Under the pieces are notes generated by a model, which saw only the letters and a list, made by a program, of their open reading frames with translations, was not told the origin of the DNA and did not search any database. Positions 1 through 5,911 of a stretch of DNA of 11,910 bases are shown piece by piece. Within the stretch, counting starts at the first letter, position 1; each line of letters begins with the position of its first letter. Both the position numbers and the translations under genes were made by a program. Source of the stretch: Pseudomonadota bacterium (lineage in GTDB: Bacteria > Pseudomonadota > Alphaproteobacteria > JAAXGF01); the NCBI GenBank assembly GCA_022563655.1, contig JADFMW010000058.1, positions 1-11,910 of the forward strand, given 5' to 3'.

Positions 1-152
1 AAGAGCCGACGCCGAAGGTGCCTTGGCGGGAGGCATGGCTAGCGGAGGAAATGATATTCATCATTTCCGGAGCCAGAAGAGCCGGCGCCGAAGGCGCCTT
101 GGCGGGAGGCATGGCTAGCGGAGGAAATGATATTCATCATTTCCGGAGCTAG
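1..152. repeat. Two-copy 76-bp tandem repeat
   Basis: Positions 1-76 and 77-152 are the same 76-bp unit with only about three substitutions (A/G at unit position 9, T/C at 19, C/T near the 3' end). The repeat may continue beyond the left edge, so the copy number is a minimum. Each unit has a GC-rich first half with GGCGCC-type palindromes (AAGGCGCCTT, perfect in copy 2 at 91-100) and an AT-richer second half holding an inverted repeat. It follows directly on the 3' end of the VWFA-related gene, whose stop codon lies inside copy 2. It resembles a dispersed intergenic (REP-like) element, but no family is recognised. Confidence 0.9.
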
Positions 153-153
153 C
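114..153 (-). terminator. Long imperfect hairpin at the 3' end of the VWFA-related gene
   Basis: In repeat copy 2, GCTAGC (114-119) pairs with GCTAGC (148-153), and GGAAATGAT (123-131) pairs perfectly with ATCATTTCC (136-144) around a 4-nt loop; a 3x3 internal loop separates the two stems. The stop codon of the minus-strand gene (149-151) sits in the outer arm, so the structure forms right at the end of that message. It may act as a terminator or 3'-end stabiliser. There is no T-tract, so intrinsic termination is uncertain. Copy 1 has the same 9-bp inner stem (47-68) but a different right outer arm. Confidence 0.45.
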
Positions 154-1519
154 GTGCGGAGCTGGGCAACCGGATGGTTCCCGCCAGCGAGGAGCCGCCG
201 AGGATGTCTTGCACGCCGACCACGATCTTGTGGTTCCGGTTGCGAATCTCGAGCACGGTCGAGTAGGTGTAGTAGGCCCCGGGAGGAGGCGGGGCTTCAC
301 CTTGGATCGACACGGCTCTGACCTCGCTCGAGGCTCTGTTGCCCTCCTGGTCCATCACCGAGATCCGGATCTCCAGCTCGCCAACGAAGGTGCCGCCATG
401 CTCGATCATGGTCACGGCGTCGAGGGGGATGCGGACGTCGAGAGGCACCTCTAGCCGCTTCTTCCACGGCTCGAGAGGCTCGCCAAGGATCAGCTCGATG
501 CGTTCCGCGTCGAGCAGGCTGTCGAAGAACAAGGCAGCCTCGACCTGGCGATCTGCGTCGGTCTTCGCTGACAGGTCCAGAAAGCCGGTGCGCGCTCGCG
601 CTTTGAGCCCGGGCTGCAGCACGTCGATGTCGATGGAGTGATACTGATCGTTGTCATCGCGACTACGGCTGAAACCCAGCCAGTAGTAGTCGCGCGTGTC
701 CGCGTAGACGGCGGGAAGAGCATGCATGCGTTGGGCGTTGATCAGCGACTCGCCGCCGGTCTCGAAGGCCAGGAAATCGAGGGAGTCGTGATGGAAGAGC
801 TCGCGCTGGCGCTGCGGCACCCCCAGATCGGTGGGCTCCTGGAGGTCGATCGAAAACGCCGAGTCGCTGGTCGCTCCGATCCCGATCGTGTCGGCGCGCT
901 GAAAGCCGGGGATGTCGACCGGGTAAAGGGTAAAGCCTAGAAGATTGGCGGTGTCGGTCATCGGCTGTAGCGGCGCTTCCTCCTCCCATTGAGCACGCGT
1001 GAGACTCGCGTCCAGCATCAGACTCGTCGTCTGGGTGCCATCGCTAATCGCGTACTCGAGGGCCGACGAGGGCCAGCCGCCGGCCAGCAGCAGCATAGCC
1101 TTACGGCCATCGCCTGCCGCGAACTCCCGCATGGCGGCCGCCGCAGCCAGTGCCGCGCTGCGCAGCTGGCTCCGAAGCATGATTGCGTAGTCGACTTCGG
1201 TGCCCCCGGCCCGATTCAGTACCATGTTCTTGAGGTTGTCGAAGGCGCGGGCGGCCTCCGAGGCGCTCCTCCCCTCCCCACCTCCGTCGGCGGCGCCGAA
1301 TGGACTGGCGCTGCCCCCGGTCGACCGTGCCTCGAGCAGCGCCATGTGCTCGCGCTCCCGGTCTCGCCAATTGTCGATTTCCTTCAACTCCGCCAGGCGA
1401 TGAAAGCCGTAGCTTGGGGCGGACCTCGCCTTCGCCAAAGCCGCCTTCAGGGGCTGCGGGCGGTTCTCCCAACCGCTGAGGCGCTTGAGCTCGAGGCCGT
1501 CGAACGAGACGATGGCCAT
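149..1519 (-). CDS. VWFA-related domain protein, C-terminal part (5' end missing)
   Basis: About 456 residues of a von Willebrand factor A-related protein, of the kind abundant in Acidobacteriota, read from an open 5' end at about 1519 to the TAG at 149-151. Visible landmarks in order are MAIVSFDGLELKRLSGW (end of a VWA strand), RKAMLLLAGGWPSS (a core VWA strand), DTRDYYWLGFSRS followed by a YHSIDIDV strand and PGLKARARTGFL (the YYxLGY ... PGxKVRxRxGY block typical of this family), and a C-terminal beta-rich region ending VVGVQDILGG. The N-terminus, any signal peptide and the MIDAS DxSxS motif are absent, because the frame upstream of 1520 is antisense to tatC. The ATG in this frame at 1753 is therefore spurious. 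Family members are usually secreted or surface proteins of unknown role. Its neighbours give no functional link, and it may come from a different genome (see findings). Confidence 0.7.
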   Translation of the reverse strand: MAIVSFDGLELKRLSGWENRPQPLKAALAKARSAPSYGFHRLAELKEIDNWRDREREHMALLEARSTGGSASPFGAADGGGEGRSASEAARAFDNLKNMVLNRAGGTEVDYAIMLRSQLRSAALAAAAAMREFAAGDGRKAMLLLAGGWPSSALEYAISDGTQTTSLMLDASLTRAQWEEEAPLQPMTDTANLLGFTLYPVDIPGFQRADTIGIGATSDSAFSIDLQEPTDLGVPQRQRELFHHDSLDFLAFETGGESLINAQRMHALPAVYADTRDYYWLGFSRSRDDNDQYHSIDIDVLQPGLKARARTGFLDLSAKTDADRQVEAALFFDSLLDAERIELILGEPLEPWKKRLEVPLDVRIPLDAVTMIEHGGTFVGELEIRISVMDQEGNRASSEVRAVSIQGEAPPPPGAYYTYSTVLEIRNRNHKIVVGVQDILGGSSLAGTIRLPSSAR

Positions 1520-1520
1520 C
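1511..1520. other. Breakpoint palindrome between VWFA-related gene and tatC
   Basis: GATGGCCATC is a perfect 10-bp palindrome. Read leftwards on the minus strand it encodes the MAI of the VWFA frame; read rightwards on the plus strand it is followed at once by recognisable TatC sequence. Both genes lose homology-like wording exactly here, and each lacks its N-terminal half. This is the expected footprint of a chimeric join or an inversion/translocation breakpoint. Confidence 0.65.
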
Positions 1521-1868
1521 CAGTCGCTGCCCAAGGTCAGCGAATACCTGTCGCTGGTGATGAAGCTGATCTTCGCCTTCGGCATCAGCTTCGAGCTGCC
1601 CCTGCTGTTGATCTTGCTCGCTCGCGTCGGATTGACGTCGGCGGCGGGCCTCGCCGAGAAGCGCAAATACGCCATCGTGATGGCCTTCGTCGCCGCCGCG
1701 ATCCTCACTCCGCCCGATCCGATCAGCCAGATCAGCCTGGCGGTGCCGATCATCGTGCTCTACGAAGTGTCGATCCTGGCGGTGCGGGTGATCGAGAAGC
1801 GGCGCGCGGCGCGCGAGGCCGCCCGGGACAAGGGAGGCGCCGACGGCGGCGCCGAGGACGCGGTCTAG
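1512..1868 (+). CDS. Sec-independent translocase TatC, C-terminal half (5' truncated)
   Basis: TatC is the polytopic receptor subunit of the twin-arginine translocase, which exports folded proteins across the inner membrane. Only the last ~118 residues are present. They start at the family signature SLPKVSEYLSLVMKLIFAFG and hold three hydrophobic segments that match TM4 (VMKLIFAFGISFELPLLLIL), TM5 (KYAIVMAFVAAAILTPPD, with the characteristic LTPPDPISQ) and TM6 (SLAVPIIVLYEVSIL), then a charged tail ending in TAG at 1866-1868. Full TatC is about 250 residues with six TM helices, so TM1-TM3 and the conserved N-terminal cytoplasmic region are missing; upstream sequence belongs to the VWFA gene on the other strand. 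The ATG at 1512 is part of the junction palindrome and is unlikely to be a true start. tatC just upstream of serS is a common alphaproteobacterial order, so this half belongs with the genes to its right. Confidence 0.88.
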   Translation: MAIQSLPKVSEYLSLVMKLIFAFGISFELPLLLILLARVGLTSAAGLAEKRKYAIVMAFVAAAILTPPDPISQISLAVPIIVLYEVSILAVRVIEKRRAAREAARDKGGADGGAEDAV

Positions 1869-1910
1869 GGCACCGACCTCGACCGTGATCGCGGCCGACG
1901 GCCTGGGCGG

Positions 1911-1939
1911 TGGACGGCGTTGCCGGCCCGGCGTATATA
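1911..1939 (+). promoter_or_regulatory. Candidate sigma-70 promoter for serS
   Basis: TGGACG (1911-1916) and TATATA (1934-1939) are 17 bp apart, in the 98-bp gap between tatC and serS, about 28 bp before the serS ATG. The -10 is good and the -35 matches four of six consensus bases. Called by eye only. Confidence 0.35.
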
Positions 1940-1966
1940 GGGCCAACCTCGATTCCCCGGATTCAC

Positions 1967-3244
1967 ATGTTCGACCTCAAAACAATCCGCGCCGACCCGG
2001 CCGCGTTCGACGCGGGGCTGGAGAAGCGCGGTTTCGAGTCACAGGCCGCTCAAATCCTTGACCTCGACGATAATCGGCGGGAGCTGCAGACACGCCTTCA
2101 GGCGCTGCTGCGGCGGCGCAACGAGGCCTCGCGGGCCATCGGCCAGGCGAAGGGCCGGGGCGAGGACGGCGCCGACCTCGTGGCCGAGGTCGCCCAGATC
2201 AAGGACGACATTCGCGCGCTCGAAGACGACGAGCGCACCGCCGCGGCCGGGCTCGATGCGTTGCTGGCCGGCCAGCCCAACACGCCCGAGGAGGCGGTGC
2301 CGAAGGGCGTGGACGAGAGCGCCAACCTCGAGCTGCGCCGCTCGGGCGAGCCGCGAGGCTTCGACTTCACGGTGAAGGAGCATTTCGAGATCGGCGAGGC
2401 GCTCGGGTGCATGGACTTCGAGAGCGCGGCGCGCATGTCGGGGGCGCGCTTCGTCGTGCTCTCGGGCGCGCTGGCGCGCATGGAGCGGGCGCTCGCCGCC
2501 TTCATGCTCGATATGCACACCGGCGAGTTCGGCTACACCGAGGTCAACCCGCCGCTGCTCGTGCGCGAGGCGGCGGCGTTCGGCACCGGCAACCTGCCCA
2601 AGTTCGCCGATGACCTGTTCCGCACCAGAGACGACTATTACCTCATACCCACGGCCGAGATGTCGTTGACCAACCTGACCGCGGGTGAGATCGTCGACGA
2701 GGCGCGGCTGCCGATCCGCGTCACCGCGTTCACGCCGTGCTTTCGCGCCGAGGCCGGCGCCGCCGGCAAGGACACCCGCGGCATGATGCGCCAGCATCAG
2801 TTCACCAAGGTCGAGTTGGTCAGCATCTGCCTGCCCGAGAAGTCCGATGAAGAGCTCGATCGCATGACGGCTTGCGCCGAGGAGGTGCTCAAGCGTCTCG
2901 ATCTGCCTTACCGGGTGGTGCTGTTGTGCGGCGGCGAGATGGGGTTTGCCGCGCGCAAGACGTACGACATCGAGGTCTGGCTGCCGGGCCAGGGGCGCTA
3001 CCGGGAGATTTCGAGCTGCTCCAACTGCGGCGACTTCCAGGCCCGCCGCATGAAGGCGCGTTACCGCGACGCCGGCGAGCGCGGCACGAGTTTCGTCCAT
3101 ACGCTCAACGGCTCGGCCCTGGCGATCGGACGCACCCTGATCGCGGTGCTCGAGAACTACCAGGAAGCCGATGGCTCGGTGACGATTCCGCCGGCGCTGC
3201 GCCCCTGCATGGACGGGCTCGAGCGCATCGCGCCGGGCGACTGA
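1967..3244 (+). CDS. serS: Seryl-tRNA synthetase (SerRS)
   Basis: This cytoplasmic enzyme charges tRNA-Ser (and tRNA-Sec where present) with serine using ATP. It has 425 residues, normal for bacterial SerRS. Residues 1-110 form the N-terminal tRNA-binding region with the long antiparallel coiled coil (rich in R, E, A and L). The class II catalytic core follows: TAE (229-231) in the serine pocket, motif 2 with FRAEAG and its arginine R260, the serine/ATP-site segment SSCSNCGDFQARR (349-361), and motif 3 LNGSALAIGRTL (380-391) with R389. The ATG at 1967 is chosen because MFDLKTIRADPAAFD is the family's standard opening; an upstream in-frame ATG at 1910 would add 19 residues that lie in the promoter region. 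Only a weak GGA lies upstream as a ribosome-binding site. The stop is 2 bp before pcm, so the two are probably co-transcribed. Confidence 0.97.
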   Translation: MFDLKTIRADPAAFDAGLEKRGFESQAAQILDLDDNRRELQTRLQALLRRRNEASRAIGQAKGRGEDGADLVAEVAQIKDDIRALEDDERTAAAGLDALLAGQPNTPEEAVPKGVDESANLELRRSGEPRGFDFTVKEHFEIGEALGCMDFESAARMSGARFVVLSGALARMERALAAFMLDMHTGEFGYTEVNPPLLVREAAAFGTGNLPKFADDLFRTRDDYYLIPTAEMSLTNLTAGEIVDEARLPIRVTAFTPCFRAEAGAAGKDTRGMMRQHQFTKVELVSICLPEKSDEELDRMTACAEEVLKRLDLPYRVVLLCGGEMGFAARKTYDIEVWLPGQGRYREISSCSNCGDFQARRMKARYRDAGERGTSFVHTLNGSALAIGRTLIAVLENYQEADGSVTIPPALRPCMDGLERIAPGD

Positions 3245-3246
3245 GC

Positions 3247-3915
3247 ATGGCCTTGGGTGACGGTGCCGTGACCACCGAGACGAAAAAGATTCAGCTGATC
3301 ATGGAGCTCCGCCGCATGGGCATCACCGATACGCGGGTGCTGGCGGCGCTCGAGCGTGTCCCGCGCGAGGCGTTCGTGCCGCCCAAGTTCGCTGCCCAGG
3401 CATACGACAACACGGCGCTTCCCATCGGCCAAGGGCAGACGATCAGCCAGCCGTACGTGGTGGCCTACATGACCGAGAAGCTCGAGGTGGGCAAGCGCAT
3501 GACCGTGCTCGAGGTCGGTACTGGCTCGGGCTACCAGGCGGCGGTGTTGGCGCCGCTGTGCCGCCGCGTCTACACCATCGAGCGCCACCGCCCGCTGTAT
3601 CGCGAGGTCTCCAGGCGCCTCGCCAATCTGGGCCTGCAAAACATCTTCACGCGGTACGGCGACGGCGCCGAGGGCTGGCCCGAGCAGGCGCCGTTCAGCC
3701 GCATCATCGTCACCGCGGCGGCGCCCGAGGTGCCGCCCGCCCTGGTCGAGCAGCTCGTGGTCGGCGGGCTGATGGTGCTGCCGCTCGGTCCCGGCTTGAT
3801 CGACCAGGAGCTGACGCTCGTACGGCGAACCAAGCGCGGCCACGAGATCGAGCGCCTGATCGGCGTCCGCTTCGTTCCCTTGGTGGCCGGCTCGGTCGAC
3901 GGCGGCGAGGATTGA
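3247..3915 (+). CDS. pcm: Protein-L-isoaspartate O-methyltransferase
   Basis: This enzyme uses S-adenosylmethionine to methylate isoaspartyl residues that form in ageing proteins, starting their repair; it acts in the cytoplasm. It has 222 residues, normal for the family. The substrate/active-site segment PIGQGQTISQPYVVAYMTE (about 59-77) holds the conserved serine S67. The SAM-binding motif I is VLEVGTGSGYQAAVLA (87-102), followed by the acidic E112 of VYTIERHRPL and the late strand RIIVTAAAPEVPPAL. The ATG at 3247 lies two bases after the serS stop. In many alphaproteobacteria surE comes between serS and pcm; here there is no room for it. The stop is 3 bp before the LysM/M23 gene, so the three genes form a tight operon. 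Confidence 0.96.
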   Translation: MALGDGAVTTETKKIQLIMELRRMGITDTRVLAALERVPREAFVPPKFAAQAYDNTALPIGQGQTISQPYVVAYMTEKLEVGKRMTVLEVGTGSGYQAAVLAPLCRRVYTIERHRPLYREVSRRLANLGLQNIFTRYGDGAEGWPEQAPFSRIIVTAAAPEVPPALVEQLVVGGLMVLPLGPGLIDQELTLVRRTKRGHEIERLIGVRFVPLVAGSVDGGED

Positions 3916-3918
3916 GCG

Positions 3919-4893
3919 ATGGTTGTACGGCGGTCCTGGCTGGCGCTGCTCGTTGTCCTGCTGGCCGCCGGTTGCGGCGGACGGCAGGCGCCTGCGCCCG
4001 TCGTATACAAGACGCCGGGGACCGGCCGCGTCGCGCCGCCGGCGGCCGCCGTCGCGCCGGTGCGCCTCATCGTCAAGCGCGGCGACACGGTCTACGCCAT
4101 CTCCCGCCGCTACCGCGTTTCCGTGCGCGGGGTGATCGACGCCAACCGCCTGCGCCCGCCTTACAAGCTGCTGGTCGGCCAGGTCTTGGTGTTGCCGCGC
4201 GAGCGTCTCCACGAGGTGCGACGGGGCGACACGCTGTACGGCATCTCGCGGCGCTACCGCGTCGACATGAGCGTGCTCGCGCGCGCCAACGGGCTCGGCG
4301 AGCCGTACCGGCTGAGCGTGGGCCAGCGCCTACGCGTGCCAGTGGTCGCGGTGGTCGCGACCCCCCCGTCGACCGCGTCGGCCGCCGTAAAGACGGTGGC
4401 GCGGGCGAAACCGGCAGCCAGGGTCGGCGCCGCGCCCCAGCGGCGATCCCGCCCCGCCGCCGCCCCGGCGCCGATCCCCAGGCAGCCGATCCCCAGGCCG
4501 CCGCCGAGGTCCAGGCGCGACTTCCTGTGGCCGGTCAAGGGCAAGCTGGTGTCAAGCTTCGGGCCGAAGGAGGACGGTCTGCACAACGACGGCATCAATA
4601 TCGCCGCGCCGCGCGGCGCCGCGGTGCGGGCGGCCGAGGACGGCGTCGTCGCCTACGCCGGCAACGAGCTGCGCGGCTACGGCAATCTCCTGCTGGTGCG
4701 CCACGCCGGCGGCTGGACGACGGCATACGCGCATAACCAGAGGCTGTTGGTCCGCCGCGGCGACGCCGTGCGCCGCGGCCAGGTCATCGCCCGCGTCGGC
4801 AGCAGCGGCAACGTCGCCTCGCCCCAGACCCACTTCGAGCTGCGCCGGGGCACCCGCGCCGTCGATCCGGTGAAATCCCTGGCCTTGAACTGA
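3919..4893 (+). CDS. LysM / M23 (LytM-type) lipoprotein, NlpD-like, degenerate active site
   Basis: This is probably a cell-envelope lipoprotein that binds peptidoglycan and activates amidases. The 324 residues open with a lipoprotein signal (LVVLLAAGC, lipid-modified C19). Two LysM repeats follow (about 50-94, KRGDTVYAISRRYRV; about 98-142, RRGDTLYGISRRYRV). Then comes a basic, Pro/Ala-rich linker (about 143-200) with a small PIPRQPIPRPPP repeat, and an M23 domain (201-320). Active M23 enzymes bind zinc through HxxxD and HxH. Here the HxxxD positions read N223 and N227 in LHNDGINIAAP, and HxH reads Q303-T-H305, with only H272 (YAHN) and H305 kept. Enzymatic activity is therefore unlikely, as in E. 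coli NlpD. H222 precedes N223 but is out of register with the ligand. The gene sits in the serS-pcm operon and ends 6 bp before the convergent DUF815 gene, leaving no room for a terminator. Confidence 0.9.
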   Translation: MVVRRSWLALLVVLLAAGCGGRQAPAPVVYKTPGTGRVAPPAAAVAPVRLIVKRGDTVYAISRRYRVSVRGVIDANRLRPPYKLLVGQVLVLPRERLHEVRRGDTLYGISRRYRVDMSVLARANGLGEPYRLSVGQRLRVPVVAVVATPPSTASAAVKTVARAKPAARVGAAPQRRSRPAAAPAPIPRQPIPRPPPRSRRDFLWPVKGKLVSSFGPKEDGLHNDGINIAAPRGAAVRAAEDGVVAYAGNELRGYGNLLLVRHAGGWTTAYAHNQRLLVRRGDAVRRGQVIARVGSSGNVASPQTHFELRRGTRAVDPVKSLALN

Positions 4894-4899
4894 TGGCGC

Positions 4900-5757
4900 T
4901 CAGTCGAGCCGCGCGCCGAGGCGGCCCGCCAGATCCTGGATGAACTGCCAGGCGACCCGGCCCGACCGGGCGCCGCGCGTCATCGCCCATTCGATGGCCT
5001 CGGCGCGCAACGCCTCGGGCGCCGCCTTCAGCCCGTAGTGCCCGGCGTAGCCCTCGACGATCTCCAGGTAGACCTCCTGAGTACAGCCGTGGAAGCCGAG
5101 CCACAGGCCGAAGCGGTCCGACAGCGACACCTTCTCGTCGACCGCGTCGGTGGGGTTGATCGCGGTCGCGCGCTCGTTCTCGATCATCTCGCGCGGCATC
5201 AGGTGGCGGCGGTTCGAGGTGGCGTAGAATATGACGTTCTCGGGCCGGCCCTCGATGCCGCCCTCGAGCATCGCCTTGAGCGACTTGTAGCTCGTGTCGC
5301 GGCCCTCGAACGAGAGATCGTCGCAGAACACGATGATGCGCCGCGATGCGCCGCGCAGCCGGGTGAGCAGGCGGGGCACCGACGGGGTGTCCTCGCGATG
5401 GATCTCTACCAACGCCAGGGCGCCCGCCCCGTCGCCGTTGAGCTTGGCGTGCACCGCCTTGATGAGCGAGCTCTTGCCCATGCCGCGCGCGCCCCACAGC
5501 AGCGCGTTGTTGGCGGGCAGGCCGGTGGCGAACCTCCGGGTGTTGTCGAGCAGGATGTCGCGCACCCGGTCGATGCCCTTGAGCAGGCTCAGATCGACAC
5601 AGTTGACGTGGCGCACCGCCTCGAGCGCGGCGCTCTCGGGGTGCCAGACGAAGGCGTCGCAGGCGCCGAGGTCGGCGTCCTCGGGAGGCGCCGGCGCGAC
5701 CCGTTCGAGCGAGTCGGCGATGCGACGGAGCAGGGGTTCGAGCTTTGGGTCGGGCAT
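4900..5757 (-). CDS. DUF815 family AAA-type ATPase
   Basis: A 285-residue P-loop ATPase of the DUF815 family, presumably cytoplasmic; its cellular role is not established. It shows Walker A GARGMGKS (89-96), Walker B IIVFCDD (141-147), a sensor-1-like strand IFYATSNRRHL (176-186) and a DRFGLWLGF segment (214-222) that resembles an arginine-finger helix. The variable N-terminal ~50 residues contain the family-like AFVWHPESAALEAV. The start MPDPKLEPLLRRIADSLERV is the natural one; no clear Shine-Dalgarno sequence lies before it. The gene is transcribed towards the LysM/M23 gene (6-bp gap) and away from yajC, sharing a 154-bp intergenic region with it. This placement near lytM and yajC recurs in alphaproteobacteria, as far as I recall, but no functional tie follows from it. 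Confidence 0.92.
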   Translation of the reverse strand: MPDPKLEPLLRRIADSLERVAPAPPEDADLGACDAFVWHPESAALEAVRHVNCVDLSLLKGIDRVRDILLDNTRRFATGLPANNALLWGARGMGKSSLIKAVHAKLNGDGAGALALVEIHREDTPSVPRLLTRLRGASRRIIVFCDDLSFEGRDTSYKSLKAMLEGGIEGRPENVIFYATSNRRHLMPREMIENERATAINPTDAVDEKVSLSDRFGLWLGFHGCTQEVYLEIVEGYAGHYGLKAAPEALRAEAIEWAMTRGARSGRVAWQFIQDLAGRLGARLD

Positions 5758-5787
5758 CGCAGGCCGGTGCGTGGCAATCGGCGCGGA

Positions 5788-5815
5788 ACCCTAGCATACG
5801 CGCCCGCTCCGTCAA
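5788..5815 (-). promoter_or_regulatory. Candidate promoter for the DUF815 ATPase gene
   Basis: On the minus strand TTGACG (5810-5815) and TAGGGT (5788-5793) are separated by 16 bp, about 30 bp upstream of the start codon at 5757. The -35 is strong; the -10 keeps T1, A2 and T6 only. It forms a divergent pair with the yajC promoter. Confidence 0.35.
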
Positions 5816-5840
5816 TCCCGTGCTGCCCGGAGCGCCACCG

Positions 5841-5861
5841 CCGCGGTTTGCAAAACCGCGG
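5841..5861. promoter_or_regulatory. Perfect inverted repeat over the yajC -35 region (operator-like)
   Basis: CCGCGGTTT (5841-5849) and AAACCGCGG (5853-5861) are perfect reverse complements around a 3-bp centre GCA. The repeat overlaps the proposed -35 of the yajC promoter, and it also lies upstream of the divergent DUF815 promoter. A protein dimer bound here could regulate one or both directions. It could alternatively be a hairpin in a longer transcript. Confidence 0.5.
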
Positions 5862-5875
5862 GCGGGCGGTATAGT
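5847..5875 (+). promoter_or_regulatory. Candidate sigma-70 promoter for yajC-secD-secF
   Basis: TTTGCA (5847-5852) and TATAGT (5870-5875) are 17 bp apart, with a predicted start near 5882 and a 5' leader of about 30 nt. A good Shine-Dalgarno AAGGA (5897-5901) lies 10 nt before the yajC ATG. Confidence 0.5.
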
Positions 5876-5911
5876 CCGGCGAACCTGAAGCGACCGAAGG
5901 AAGACACCTCG

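Noticed and set aside
1..152. CRISPR array
   Set aside because: The units are 76 bp and directly adjacent, with no unique spacers; they are plain tandem repeats.
989..1888. Long plus-strand open frame (299 codons) across the VWFA/tatC junction
   Set aside because: It is antisense or out of frame to both recognised genes, is rich in Arg, Gly and Ala, and shows no family wording. It is a high-GC shadow.
1910..1966. Upstream in-frame start for serS
   Set aside because: It adds 19 residues not typical of SerRS, has no ribosome-binding site, and overlaps the likely promoter.
1866..1966. tRNA or T-box leader before serS
   Set aside because: The gap is under 100 bp, no cloverleaf or T-box motif is visible, and such leaders are not expected for serS in alphaproteobacteria.
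3558..4736. 392-codon plus-strand frame across pcm and the LysM/M23 gene
   Set aside because: It is Arg/Ala-rich and out of frame with two well-supported genes, so it is a shadow.
4784..5815. 343-codon minus-strand frame over the DUF815 gene
   Set aside because: The DUF815 frame holds Walker A and B motifs; this frame is a shifted reading of the same bases.
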